DNA from: Mycobacteriales bacterium
Lineage (GTDB): Bacteria > Actinomycetota > Actinomycetes > Mycobacteriales > QHCE01
Direction: 5' to 3'
DNA: 64,000 bases
Assembly (NCBI GenBank): GCA_013362805.1
Contig: JABFVL010000014.1
Coordinates: 1-64,000, forward strand
The translations under genes were made by a program, and so were the position numbers. Of the stretch, positions 7,213 through 15,058 are shown in pieces. The notes beneath the pieces were generated by a model that ran no database searches, had not been told where the DNA came from, and saw nothing but the letters and a program-made list of their open reading frames with translations. The number at the start of each line of letters is the position of its first letter. Within the stretch, counting starts at the first letter, position 1.

Positions 7213-8955
7213 TCACACGGCATGGGCGCTGGCCCGCCAAGAGGCGTGCAGGTTCGCATAAATCGAGCCTTCCTCGGCGACGAGCTCGAGGTGATGCCCG
7301 CGCTGCACCAGAGCACCCGCTTCAAACACCAGTACCTCATCGGCTTGTTCGGCCGTGCTGAGTCGGTGCGCGATTGTGACGGTCGTCCGGCCATGGGTGA
7401 GCGTGTCCAAGGCGCGGGCTAGCCGCTGTTCCGTTGCTGGGTCAACCGCAGATGTCGCCTCGTCGAGCACAAGAAGCGCTGGGTCCGCCAAATATGCCCG
7501 CACAATGGCAACGAGCTGCCGCTCACCCGCCGATAGCGATTCTCCGCGCTCACCTACCTCGGTATACAAACCCGCGGGTAGCCCAGACAGCCAATCGGCC
7601 AATCCCAGCACCTCAAATGCGAGTTCAATATCCTCATTGGAGGCGTCTAGTCGACCAAATCGTACATTTTCCAAAATGGTGGCATCGAACAAGAACCCGT
7701 CTTGCGGAACCATCACAACAGATTTACGCAGCGAGTTGAATCGAATTTGCTCTAGCGGGACAGCGGACAGGGTGATGCGCCCAGCGCTTGGATCCATCAG
7801 CCTGGTCAGCAGCTTCGCAAACGTCGTTTTTCCCGAACCGGTTTGTCCGACGATAGCCACCCGGGAACCCGCTGCCACGTTCACCGTCACATCAGTGAGA
7901 ACGGGCCGGCCCGAAACGTATTCAAAAGACACATCGGCGAACTCAGCGCGCACCGGCCCAGGCGGCAGATCTTGCCCAGTTTCCCCCGGATCTACCACGT
8001 CAGGTTCCATGTCCATGATTTCCAGCACCCGACGGTACCCGGCCGCCGCGTTTTGCGCTTCGTTCAGGACTTCTGTCGCCAGCTGCACCGGCGCGACGAA
8101 CAAAGTGACAAGGAACAAGAACGCGGTGAACTCACCCAAAGTCAGCTTTCCGCCCACCCCGAGCAACACACCCGCCACCACAATCGCCACCATCGCCACA
8201 CCGGCGGCAAGCTCGCCAGCCGAGAAAGCGAACACTCCGAGCCGCTGGGTTCGAATCTGTGACTGTTGCACCTTCCTCACGGTCTTGTCGATCGTCGCCC
8301 CAACCTGCTCGGTGACTCCATAGGACCGCACGACCGGACCACCGATAACCGCCTCGGAGACAGCACCCAGCATGTCACCGGTCTCCTTGCGGACTTCCAG
8401 CGATGAAGCCGCCAGCGGCCGCAAAATGCGGGGCAAAATCCAGATAAGCGGGGCGAAGGCCGCCAGCACCAGCAACGTCAAAACCGGCGAATACCAGGCC
8501 ATCGCAATAGTCGCCAACACCAACTGGGCGACACTGATGAGCAGAAACACCCCGTTGTTCTGCAAAAATTGGCTCACCGTGTCGACATCGCCAGTGACTC
8601 GAGAAACAAGCGAGCCGCGTTGTTGTTCTTGTTGGTGCCTCATCGACAAATCATGAATTCGCCGGAAAGCCATAGCGCGCAACTTGGCAAGTGAGCCTTC
8701 GGCGACTTTCACCAACTGCACACTCATCGCATACGCGGCAACAAGCGTGGCCACGATAGCTACAGCCGCCGCGGCGGCGTATCCAGCGGCTTGGGAAACA
8801 TCGTCGGCGCCATCGTCCAACACCAATTGAACGACCACGGGAACAGCGACCCGACCCAAGGTGGCGATGAGCGCCAAAATCACAGCGACGCTGAGCCCTT
8901 TTGCTAGACCCGGGGTGAGCGCCATGCCACGTTTCAAACTTTGCCACGTGCTCAT
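7213..8955 (-). CDS. heterodimeric ABC exporter, catalytic half (membrane domain + ATPase)
   Basis: The 580-residue protein has an N-terminal six-helix exporter domain and a C-terminal ATPase. Walker A is GQTGSGKTT (370-378), Walker B ends LVLDEATS with catalytic Glu499, and the switch His530 sits in IAHRLST. The signature is degenerate (LSAGE, 474-478). The start codon overlaps the stop of the upstream partner gene by four bases, so the two are coupled. Together they should form a type IV heterodimeric exporter in the cytoplasmic membrane. The substrate (drug, lipid or peptide) cannot be told from sequence. Confidence 0.93.
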   Translation of the reverse strand: MSTWQSLKRGMALTPGLAKGLSVAVILALIATLGRVAVPVVVQLVLDDGADDVSQAAGYAAAAAVAIVATLVAAYAMSVQLVKVAEGSLAKLRAMAFRRIHDLSMRHQQEQQRGSLVSRVTGDVDTVSQFLQNNGVFLLISVAQLVLATIAMAWYSPVLTLLVLAAFAPLIWILPRILRPLAASSLEVRKETGDMLGAVSEAVIGGPVVRSYGVTEQVGATIDKTVRKVQQSQIRTQRLGVFAFSAGELAAGVAMVAIVVAGVLLGVGGKLTLGEFTAFLFLVTLFVAPVQLATEVLNEAQNAAAGYRRVLEIMDMEPDVVDPGETGQDLPPGPVRAEFADVSFEYVSGRPVLTDVTVNVAAGSRVAIVGQTGSGKTTFAKLLTRLMDPSAGRITLSAVPLEQIRFNSLRKSVVMVPQDGFLFDATILENVRFGRLDASNEDIELAFEVLGLADWLSGLPAGLYTEVGERGESLSAGERQLVAIVRAYLADPALLVLDEATSAVDPATEQRLARALDTLTHGRTTVTIAHRLSTAEQADEVLVFEAGALVQRGHHLELVAEEGSIYANLHASWRASAHAV

Positions 8956-10715
8956 GAGGGCGCCTCCGCCATGTTCGTTTCGTAGGCGGTGACCACCGCT
9001 GCGTACCCTGGCACAGTGGCCAGCAATTCGTCGTGGCTGCCTTGGGCGAGGATCCGCCCCTCTTCCAAATAAGCGACTTCGTCGGCCAAACTGATGCTGG
9101 CTCGGCGGTATGCCACCAATACGACCGTGGTTTCGCTGACCCCAGATCGCAAACCTTTGAGAATCGCACGCTCCACCTTGGGGTCAACGGCGGACGTCGC
9201 ATCGTCGAGCAGCAACAAGGCCGGGCGGCGCACGAGGGCGCGAGCCAAGGCGAGGCGCTGTCGTTGCCCACCGGACAGACTTACGCCGCGCTCACCAAGC
9301 CTGGTATTCAACCCATCTGGAAGAGCCTGCACAAATTCGGCGGCATGCGCCAGCTCCAAAGCCCGCCAAATCTCGTCTTCTGAGAAGGAGCCGTACAGCG
9401 TGATGTTTTGCGCCACGGTGTCATCGAAAAGGAATGTGGACTGGCCCACCCACGCCACCCGCTCAGAAAGCGAAGCGGGCTCGATGTCACCGAGCGGCAC
9501 ATTGTCCAGCTGAATCTCACCTCGCTGCGGTTTCAGCAGGTTAATCAGCGACTGCACAAGTGTGGTTTTACCTGATCCAGTCGCACCGACCAAAGCAATC
9601 GTCTTACCGGCGGGAATCGCCACATTCACATCGCGCAGCACTGGTTGTTGGCCGTCATAACTCAGCACCAAATCTTTGACATCCACTCGAATGGGCTGGC
9701 CGTTGTTAGCCAGTGGAGTCGTTCCCGGCGCTGGCCCCTCGGAGGCGTCTAGTACTCCACGTATCCGCTCCCACCCGGCAATGCTGCGTGGGAGCTCACC
9801 GAGCACCCAGCCAAAGGAACGAAGTGGAAACGCCACAGCGGTCAACAGGTAGGCCACGGTGACTAGATCAGCGATGGTGACCGCTCCAGATTGGAGTCTG
9901 ACTACGCCCACGAATAGGGCAGCAACGGTGGCAAGTGCCGGCAAGGCGTCCATCGCGGGGTTGAACAAACCACGAATACGACCGACCGAGACTTGGGCGT
10001 CGCGCAATTGGTTCACTTTGGTTTCAAAGCGAACGGATTCGTGTTCACCCCGGCCCAGTGCTTTGACAATGAGCGCGCCGTCGAAGCTTTCATGCGCTAC
10101 GGCGGAAACTTCACCACGGAGTTTTTGGGCGGTCCGGGTGCGTGGAGTCAGCACCGAGGAATACAGCATGTTCATAAAGAAGATGAGCGGGAAGAGCGCA
10201 AGCCCAAATAGTGCGAGCGCCCAGTCAGTAACGAATAGGGCGACAATAGCCACGACAACCATCGCCACCGTGCCCACCGCGAACGGCAAAGGCATGATGA
10301 TGAACCAGGCGGCTTCGACATCGGAGTTCGCGACGGACAGCAGGTCACCGGTGGGCCGCCCCTGGGCGGGTAGCCGAACTAGTTTGTTGGCGACGCGGCG
10401 GCGATATCGAGCGAATTGCCGGAAGGCCATCACTCCGCCGGCCAGACGCCGACCCAAGATTCCGATGATCTTGAGGATTGATATCGCCAGCACCACAAGC
10501 CCCGCCGATACCAACGCGGCGACATCTACCTCATCGCGTTTCAGGGCTGGCTGCACCACATGTTCGGTAATCGCGCCGAAAGCGTAAGCGGTGCCTACGG
10601 TTACCAAGCTGAAGAGCACACTTCCGGCTACGGCGAGCGAGAAAATGCGCGGCTCATCGGCAATCGCGCGGCCCATTAACCGCATGCCTCGGCTCGTAAT
10701 ATTCGACGACTCCAC
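8952..10715 (-). CDS. heterodimeric ABC exporter, degenerate-site half
   Basis: The 587-residue partner has the same layout: six-helix membrane domain, then ATPase. Walker A is GATGSGKTT (377-385) and the signature is a perfect LSGGQ. The catalytic glutamate after Walker B is replaced by Asp505 (LLLLDDATS) and the switch histidine by Tyr536 (VAYRRAS). With the LSAGE signature of the partner this builds one inactive and one active composite ATP site, as in other heterodimeric exporters such as TM287/288. It is translated first, about 60 bases after the phosphatase-like gene on the same strand. Confidence 0.93.
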   Translation of the reverse strand: MESSNITSRGMRLMGRAIADEPRIFSLAVAGSVLFSLVTVGTAYAFGAITEHVVQPALKRDEVDVAALVSAGLVVLAISILKIIGILGRRLAGGVMAFRQFARYRRRVANKLVRLPAQGRPTGDLLSVANSDVEAAWFIIMPLPFAVGTVAMVVVAIVALFVTDWALALFGLALFPLIFFMNMLYSSVLTPRTRTAQKLRGEVSAVAHESFDGALIVKALGRGEHESVRFETKVNQLRDAQVSVGRIRGLFNPAMDALPALATVAALFVGVVRLQSGAVTIADLVTVAYLLTAVAFPLRSFGWVLGELPRSIAGWERIRGVLDASEGPAPGTTPLANNGQPIRVDVKDLVLSYDGQQPVLRDVNVAIPAGKTIALVGATGSGKTTLVQSLINLLKPQRGEIQLDNVPLGDIEPASLSERVAWVGQSTFLFDDTVAQNITLYGSFSEDEIWRALELAHAAEFVQALPDGLNTRLGERGVSLSGGQRQRLALARALVRRPALLLLDDATSAVDPKVERAILKGLRSGVSETTVVLVAYRRASISLADEVAYLEEGRILAQGSHDELLATVPGYAAVVTAYETNMAEAPS

Positions 10716-10775
10716 GTCTTACCCCAAGCGTGAACGCCACTCTCGTATTCCCACGAGCGAAGAATTACACCGTGA

Positions 10776-11207
10776 TTATCGGCCGAACTTTGCGACATAA
10801 CGGCGTTGCCAGGGCGTTTCGACCGCGTGCCGTGAATAGTGCTGCCGAACATAGGAAACTGCATTACGCGCCGGAACCCCGTCAAGCACCGCGAGGCAAG
10901 CCAGCGCGGTTCCCGTGCGCCCCCTGCCACCGCCACAGGCGATCTCGACCCGTTCCCGATCACTGCGCTCCCAGGTCTCCCGGAAAGCGTCCACCGCGTC
11001 GTCACGATGGGTTGGCAGCCAAAAATCTGGCCACCGCAACCACCGCACCCGCCAGGACACCTCAGGTGGTTGACGACCCAACAGATACAACGCAAAAGTG
11101 GGATCAGGCCCCGGCGGCGCCTCTTTGCGCAGCCCCCGGCCTCGCACCAGCCGCCCCGACGGTAACCGCAACACCCCAACATCATCGGCATTCCACATCA
11201 CAGACAT
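10776..11207 (-). CDS. protein-tyrosine-phosphatase-like protein
   Basis: The 143-residue protein carries a CX5R phosphatase loop (CGGGRGRTG, Cys91 to Arg97) and an upstream WPDF sequence (59-62) that matches the general-acid loop of tyrosine phosphatases. The usual His before the Cys is Ala90. The C-terminal segment AVETPWQRRYV is familiar from small actinobacterial phosphatase homologues. An in-frame start at 11261 would add 18 residues; the ATG at 11207 gives the usual family start. It precedes the ABC exporter pair in the same direction and may be cotranscribed. The substrate is unknown. Confidence 0.72.
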   Translation of the reverse strand: MSVMWNADDVGVLRLPSGRLVRGRGLRKEAPPGPDPTFALYLLGRQPPEVSWRVRWLRWPDFWLPTHRDDAVDAFRETWERSDRERVEIACGGGRGRTGTALACLAVLDGVPARNAVSYVRQHYSRHAVETPWQRRYVAKFGR

Positions 11208-11297
11208 AGCCCCGAGCCTAACTACACGTGCACACCGAATGTGCCCAATGCGGCGGGGCACTCACCTGAACGCGAAGCTTTGTTATCGTGAGGCCTC

Positions 11298-11981
11298 ATG
11301 ACTCGCTTTGCTCAGGACGAACGCCACGCACTGGCCCGGCTGATGCTCGACGTCGGGTCTTTCGCCCCCACTCTTTGTCAAGGCTGGACCACTCACGACC
11401 TGGCCGCGCACCTGGTAGCCAGGGAACGTCGGCTCGATGCCGCACCTGGCTTGATGTTCGAAAACGCGTCCGGGTGGACCGAACATGTGCGTGAAAAATA
11501 CAAAGCGCGCTACGACTACGAGCAGCTCGTCGAAATGGTGCGCAAAGGTCCACCATTGTGGAGTCCAATGCGCATTCCTCGCGTAGACGAAGTGGTCAAC
11601 CATATTGAATTCTTCGTGCACCACGAAGACGTGCGCCGCGCCGGATCTACTTGGGCACCACGCGATCTCACGGGCGAGCAAGAAGCTGTTTTGTGGAGTG
11701 GCCTGCGACGCATGGCCCCGCGGCTGGTGCGAAATGCCCGAAGTGGTGTGATGTTGGAAGCTTTGGGAGTAGATCAACTCGTGATCAGCGACGTGCCTGA
11801 AACAACGCCACTCGCCGCGAACGAGTTCGTGGCCAAAGCCGGACAACCCGAGGTCACCGTTCGTGGCTTGCCCAGCGAACTACTGCTGTTTTGTTACGGA
11901 CGAACCGGGGCCACCCGCGTTCAGCTGCGCGGCGACGCCACCGCGGCCGAGCTGCTACCGAAATCCGGTTTGGGTCTTTGA
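11298..11981 (+). CDS. TIGR03085-family metal-binding protein
   Basis: The 227-residue protein matches the actinobacterial TIGR03085 group. It has an N-terminal DinB/mycothiol-dependent maleylpyruvate isomerase-like bundle (CQGWTTHDLAAHLVARERR) and a middle segment VVNHIEFFVHHEDVRRA. The histidines are candidate metal ligands. Members are thought to be thiol-dependent or metal-dependent enzymes, but the reaction here is unknown. It starts at an ATG 90 bases from the divergent phosphatase-like gene and lies 52 bases before the phosphodiesterase gene, so the two may share a transcript. Confidence 0.8.
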   Translation: MTRFAQDERHALARLMLDVGSFAPTLCQGWTTHDLAAHLVARERRLDAAPGLMFENASGWTEHVREKYKARYDYEQLVEMVRKGPPLWSPMRIPRVDEVVNHIEFFVHHEDVRRAGSTWAPRDLTGEQEAVLWSGLRRMAPRLVRNARSGVMLEALGVDQLVISDVPETTPLAANEFVAKAGQPEVTVRGLPSELLLFCYGRTGATRVQLRGDATAAELLPKSGLGL

Positions 11982-12033
11982 ACACCGCACCCGCTAATGC
12001 GACGAACATCGTCGCGGCATTGAATGGAGAGTA

Positions 12034-12798
12034 ATGGCTTTTTACGGCGCGCCAGCCGCGGTTATCGGACACCGCGGGTCGGGGAAAACCGACATTTGGG
12101 GAGATCGTAAACCCCTGGAAAACACCGCCGAATCATTGATTCTCGCGGTAAAAGAGGGCGCCGATGGAGTCGAAATCGATGTGCAGCGCACCGCCGATGA
12201 CGCGCTCGTGGTTTATCACAACGCTCGCACCCCCGACGATCGGCGCATATATGACGTCACATTCGCGGAGCTTTCCGAGCGATACGCGATCGCATCATTG
12301 AACAACATCATGGCCGCGGTACCCGCCCCCACCGCCGTAAACATCGAGATAAAAACTGGTTACGACGCCGAGGAAACCGTGCTGGAACACGAGGTAGCCG
12401 AGCTCGTTCTGGACTACCTCGCTCGAGCGAAACTCACCCAGCCCATTGTCGTCTCCTGCTTTGACCCCACGATCGTGAAAAAGTTCGCCGCCACTGAGCA
12501 CGTTGTTGGCCTGCTGGTCGCCCCAGTGGACGTACGAACTCGAGAACCCATGCGGCTGCATGACGCCGCGTCGTGGGCAAGCGAACTGGGCGCCCAGCTG
12601 TTGCACGCGCACACCGAACAGTTCCCACTGGCCGACGAACTGGCTCTAGAACGCAGCATCGCCGATGTGCATGGGGCGGGCTTGGAACTGCTGGTGTGGT
12701 GCCCAAAACCTAAACACGCTGTGCACCTCTTGAACGCAGGTGCCGACGCGGTATGTGTGAACTATGTGGCTGAAACCGTGGCTGGGCGAGGGCGCTAA
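12034..12798 (+). CDS. glycerophosphoryl diester phosphodiesterase
   Basis: The 254-residue protein is a GDPD-family TIM barrel that hydrolyses glycerophosphodiesters to glycerol-3-phosphate and an alcohol. Diagnostic blocks are GHRG near the N-terminus, [19 protein letters not shown] and the later VNIEIKTG. It lacks a signal peptide and should be cytoplasmic, like UgpQ. The ATG follows GGAG at short spacing. Its last four bases overlap the end of the convergent priA gene. Confidence 0.88.
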   Translation: MAFYGAPAAVIGHRGSGKTDIWGDRKPLENTAESLILAVKEGADGVEIDVQRTADDALVVYHNARTPDDRRIYDVTFAELSERYAIASLNNIMAAVPAPTAVNIEIKTGYDAEETVLEHEVAELVLDYLARAKLTQPIVVSCFDPTIVKKFAATEHVVGLLVAPVDVRTREPMRLHDAASWASELGAQLLHAHTEQFPLADELALERSIADVHGAGLELLVWCPKPKHAVHLLNAGADAVCVNYVAETVAGRGR

Positions 12799-13517
12799 TC
12801 GTTCACCGCGCGCAGCGCCTCAGGCAACGTGAACGCGCCGGCGTACAAGGCCTTGCCCACAATCGCGCCTTCCACTCCGAGGGTGTGAAGCTGGGCAAGG
12901 GTGCGCAGGTCGTCGAGGGTGGCAACACCACCACTGGCGATGATCGGACGATCCGTTGCTTCACAGACGCGGCGCAGCAACTCAACGTTCGGCCCGGTGA
13001 GGGCGCCATCACGATCCACATCGGTGAGAATGTATCGAGCGCACCCGGCATCATCAAGCCACTTGAGCGTTTCGAAAAGTTCACCGCCAATGCTCGTGCC
13101 GCCACGAGGCGCCAATGTGGTGCCTTTGACATCGAGGGCGACCGCGATACGGTCGCCGTGCTGGGCGATGACTTTCTCACACCATTGACGGTCGCCGAGA
13201 GCAGCGGTGCTGAGATTGATGCGAGCGCAGCTGGTGCGCAATGCCGAATCTAGCGTGGCTTGGTTTTGAATTCCGCCAGACAATTCGACTTTCGCGTGCA
13301 GCTGGGTGATCACGTCGGCGAGCAAAGGCGCGTTGTCACCCCGTCCAAAAGCCAAGTCCAGGTCGACGAGGTGTACCCAGTCCGCTCCGTCGTTTTGCCA
13401 GTTCCGGGCGGCTTCGAGCGGATCTCCGTAACTGGTTCCCGAGCCCGCTTCTCCACGAACTAGGCGCACGGATTGCCCGCCAGCCACATCGACGGCGGGC
13501 AACAAGGTCAACGACAT
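12795..13517 (-). CDS. priA: phosphoribosyl isomerase A (HisA/PriA)
   Basis: The 240-residue TIM-barrel enzyme isomerises ProFAR in histidine synthesis. In actinobacteria the same protein (PriA) usually also isomerises phosphoribosyl anthranilate for tryptophan synthesis. It opens with [20 protein letters not shown] and ends with [14 protein letters not shown], with the catalytic-site segments DLDLAFGRG and [14 protein letters not shown]. The dual function is inferred from taxonomy and would complement the trpD gene at 42 kb. It follows hisB with only 72 bases between, so the usual hisH is absent from this position. Confidence 0.9.
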   Translation of the reverse strand: MSLTLLPAVDVAGGQSVRLVRGEAGSGTSYGDPLEAARNWQNDGADWVHLVDLDLAFGRGDNAPLLADVITQLHAKVELSGGIQNQATLDSALRTSCARINLSTAALGDRQWCEKVIAQHGDRIAVALDVKGTTLAPRGGTSIGGELFETLKWLDDAGCARYILTDVDRDGALTGPNVELLRRVCEATDRPIIASGGVATLDDLRTLAQLHTLGVEGAIVGKALYAGAFTLPEALRAVND

Positions 13518-13589
13518 CGCAACTCCTGGGCTTAGAACGCTCCGGGCCGAACTATCGGCAAAGCGTGTGGATCAGCCTAGCAATATCGT

Positions 13590-14261
13590 TTACGTGGCTG
13601 GTTGGGCTAAGCGCTCGACTCGAACGGCGTCGCGCAGCGCCCGCCCGACCGCGCAAAATTGGGCTTGGGCGATGTGGTGCGTGTCGCGCCCAGCCTGAAC
13701 GTTGACGTGGAGCGCCACTTGAGCGTGGCGAACAAATGATTCCCATACGTGACGCACGAGGGTGCCCGGGAAGTTCCCGCCCATGACAACGCATTCCATG
13801 ACGGCTGGCTCGGTGTGCACCAAGTATGGGCGTCCGGCGACATCGAGGGCGACTTGGACGAGCGCCTCGTCTACTGGAACGAGCGCACTGCCGAATCGCC
13901 GCATGTTGACGGTCCCGGCGAGCGCGTCACGAAATGCCTCACCGAGCGCCACGGCGGTTTCTTGCACACTGTGGTGGGCATCAATTCGCAGATCTCCCAC
14001 CGTGTGAACCGTGAGATCGAACCCGGCGTGCCGCCCTAGCTGGTGCAGCATGTGGTCGAAGAATCCGACACCGGTTTCGACATCGACGATGCCCGAGCCA
14101 TCGAGGGCGAGTTCGACGAGTGTTTTCGTTTCGCCGGTGGCTCGTTCCACTCGCGCGGTTCTGGTTATTTCCCCTGAGTCATCCAATGACGAACCTGCGT
14201 AGCCGTCATATACCGGATCTGGGGCGGCGCGCCGCCCGCTTCGCATTCGGCTTTGTTCCAT
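13590..14261 (-). CDS. hisB: imidazoleglycerol-phosphate dehydratase
   Basis: The enzyme dehydrates imidazoleglycerol phosphate to imidazoleacetol phosphate in histidine synthesis. The metal-binding blocks GFFDHMLHQLGRHAGFD, DAHHSVQETA and DTHHIAQAQ are intact. The 223-residue reading is about 30 residues longer at the N-terminus than usual. The position where family members have their Met (before TRTARVER) reads ATA, so the true start is unsure; the nearest ATGs are at 14261 and 14246, without a clear Shine-Dalgarno. hisD and hisC do not precede it here and hisH does not follow. Confidence 0.87.
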   Translation of the reverse strand: MEQSRMRSGRRAAPDPVYDGYAGSSLDDSGEITRTARVERATGETKTLVELALDGSGIVDVETGVGFFDHMLHQLGRHAGFDLTVHTVGDLRIDAHHSVQETAVALGEAFRDALAGTVNMRRFGSALVPVDEALVQVALDVAGRPYLVHTEPAVMECVVMGGNFPGTLVRHVWESFVRHAQVALHVNVQAGRDTHHIAQAQFCAVGRALRDAVRVERLAQPAT

Positions 14262-14379
14262 AAGAATCGTGCCGGTACCGCAGCGCCGAAGCGGGCTGAT
14301 TCTCCGCCTCGGCGAGGGTAACCAGATGGTCAGCCACGGCCACCGGCGCCTCCTCCAATACGTTCAACGATCTACTCAT
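14206..14379 (-). CDS. possible small ORF overlapping the hisB start
   Basis: A 57-codon frame from an ATG at 14379 to a TGA at 14206-14208 overlaps the first 56 bases of the long hisB reading. Its product begins MSRSLNVLEEAPVAVADHL and ends in a basic tail. No Shine-Dalgarno or homology is evident. It may be a leader or a remnant of a lost upstream gene, or chance. It fills most of the 212-base space between hisB and the neighbouring gene. Confidence 0.2.
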   Translation of the reverse strand: MSRSLNVLEEAPVAVADHLVTLAEAENQPASALRYRHDSYGTKPNAKRAARRPRSGI

Positions 14380-14453
14380 CACAAGGCAACGAGCGGGTTT
14401 TGAGTAGTGAAAGGCTAGATGTCGCCGATGTTGGCAAATGGGCGATATAAGCT

Positions 14454-14479
14454 AACTAATCGGCCTAGGCCGATTAGTT
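14454..14479. repeat. 26-bp perfect palindrome at the end of the membrane-protein gene
   Basis: The two 13-base arms (14454-14466 and 14467-14479) are exact reverse complements with no spacer, and contain the stop codon of the minus-strand gene at 14474. As RNA it would form an 11-bp hairpin with a CUAG loop followed by an AU-rich stretch, so it probably ends the dnaE-side transcript. It could also be a protein-binding site. Confidence 0.6.
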
Positions 14480-15058
14480 CGTTATTCGAGTATCCCGTGG
14501 ATACAAATCCGGATCACGGCTCCAAGCCGCACACAACAAGTATGCGATCACCGACAAAAGGACCGGGATGAGCATCAATCCTGGCAACCGCAGCTCAATC
14601 ACCATCCAACTAGTTGTGCCCCCATCAGCGGTCTGTTGAATAAGCTCAGAAACCCGCTCATCGGAAGGGTTAAACAGCTCCCCCAGCTTCCAGGCAATGA
14701 GATAACAGCTCAACAAACCGCCAGCCAGAGCAACGAGCATCGCGGGCCCACGCCAGCGTCGAGCGAACCACCACACCGTAGGCGTTACCACCGCCGCTAC
14801 CGCGAAAGCTGCCACCAAAAAAGCCATATCCGAACTGAAATAAGGCTCCTGGCTCGGATCGAGCATGTCGACCGACTCGGCGGTCACCTGTACTTCGGTG
14901 GTGGGGGCGAACAGATACCACAGCAGAGCCATCGGCGCCCCGCACGCGGCAATCAGCAGAAAAACCACAGTGGCGGCCCGGCCATCAGCCGCGGTAAAAG
15001 CTGGCCGCACTGGGCCCGGTGGAAGTTCCTCCACACTCGCTGGAATGTCGCTGCTCAT
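14474..15058 (-). CDS. four-helix membrane protein (DUF2567-like)
   Basis: The 194-residue protein has a short Pro-rich N-terminus and about four membrane segments (near 27-50, 78-98, 104-124 and 157-178), with a short extracytoplasmic loop after the first. It resembles actinobacterial DUF2567-type membrane proteins, though that assignment is tentative. Its start overlaps the dnaE stop by four bases, so it is cotranscribed and probably coupled with dnaE. Function unknown. It ends in a perfect palindrome. Confidence 0.6.
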   Translation of the reverse strand: MSSDIPASVEELPPGPVRPAFTAADGRAATVVFLLIAACGAPMALLWYLFAPTTEVQVTAESVDMLDPSQEPYFSSDMAFLVAAFAVAAVVTPTVWWFARRWRGPAMLVALAGGLLSCYLIAWKLGELFNPSDERVSELIQQTADGGTTSWMVIELRLPGLMLIPVLLSVIAYLLCAAWSRDPDLYPRDTRITN

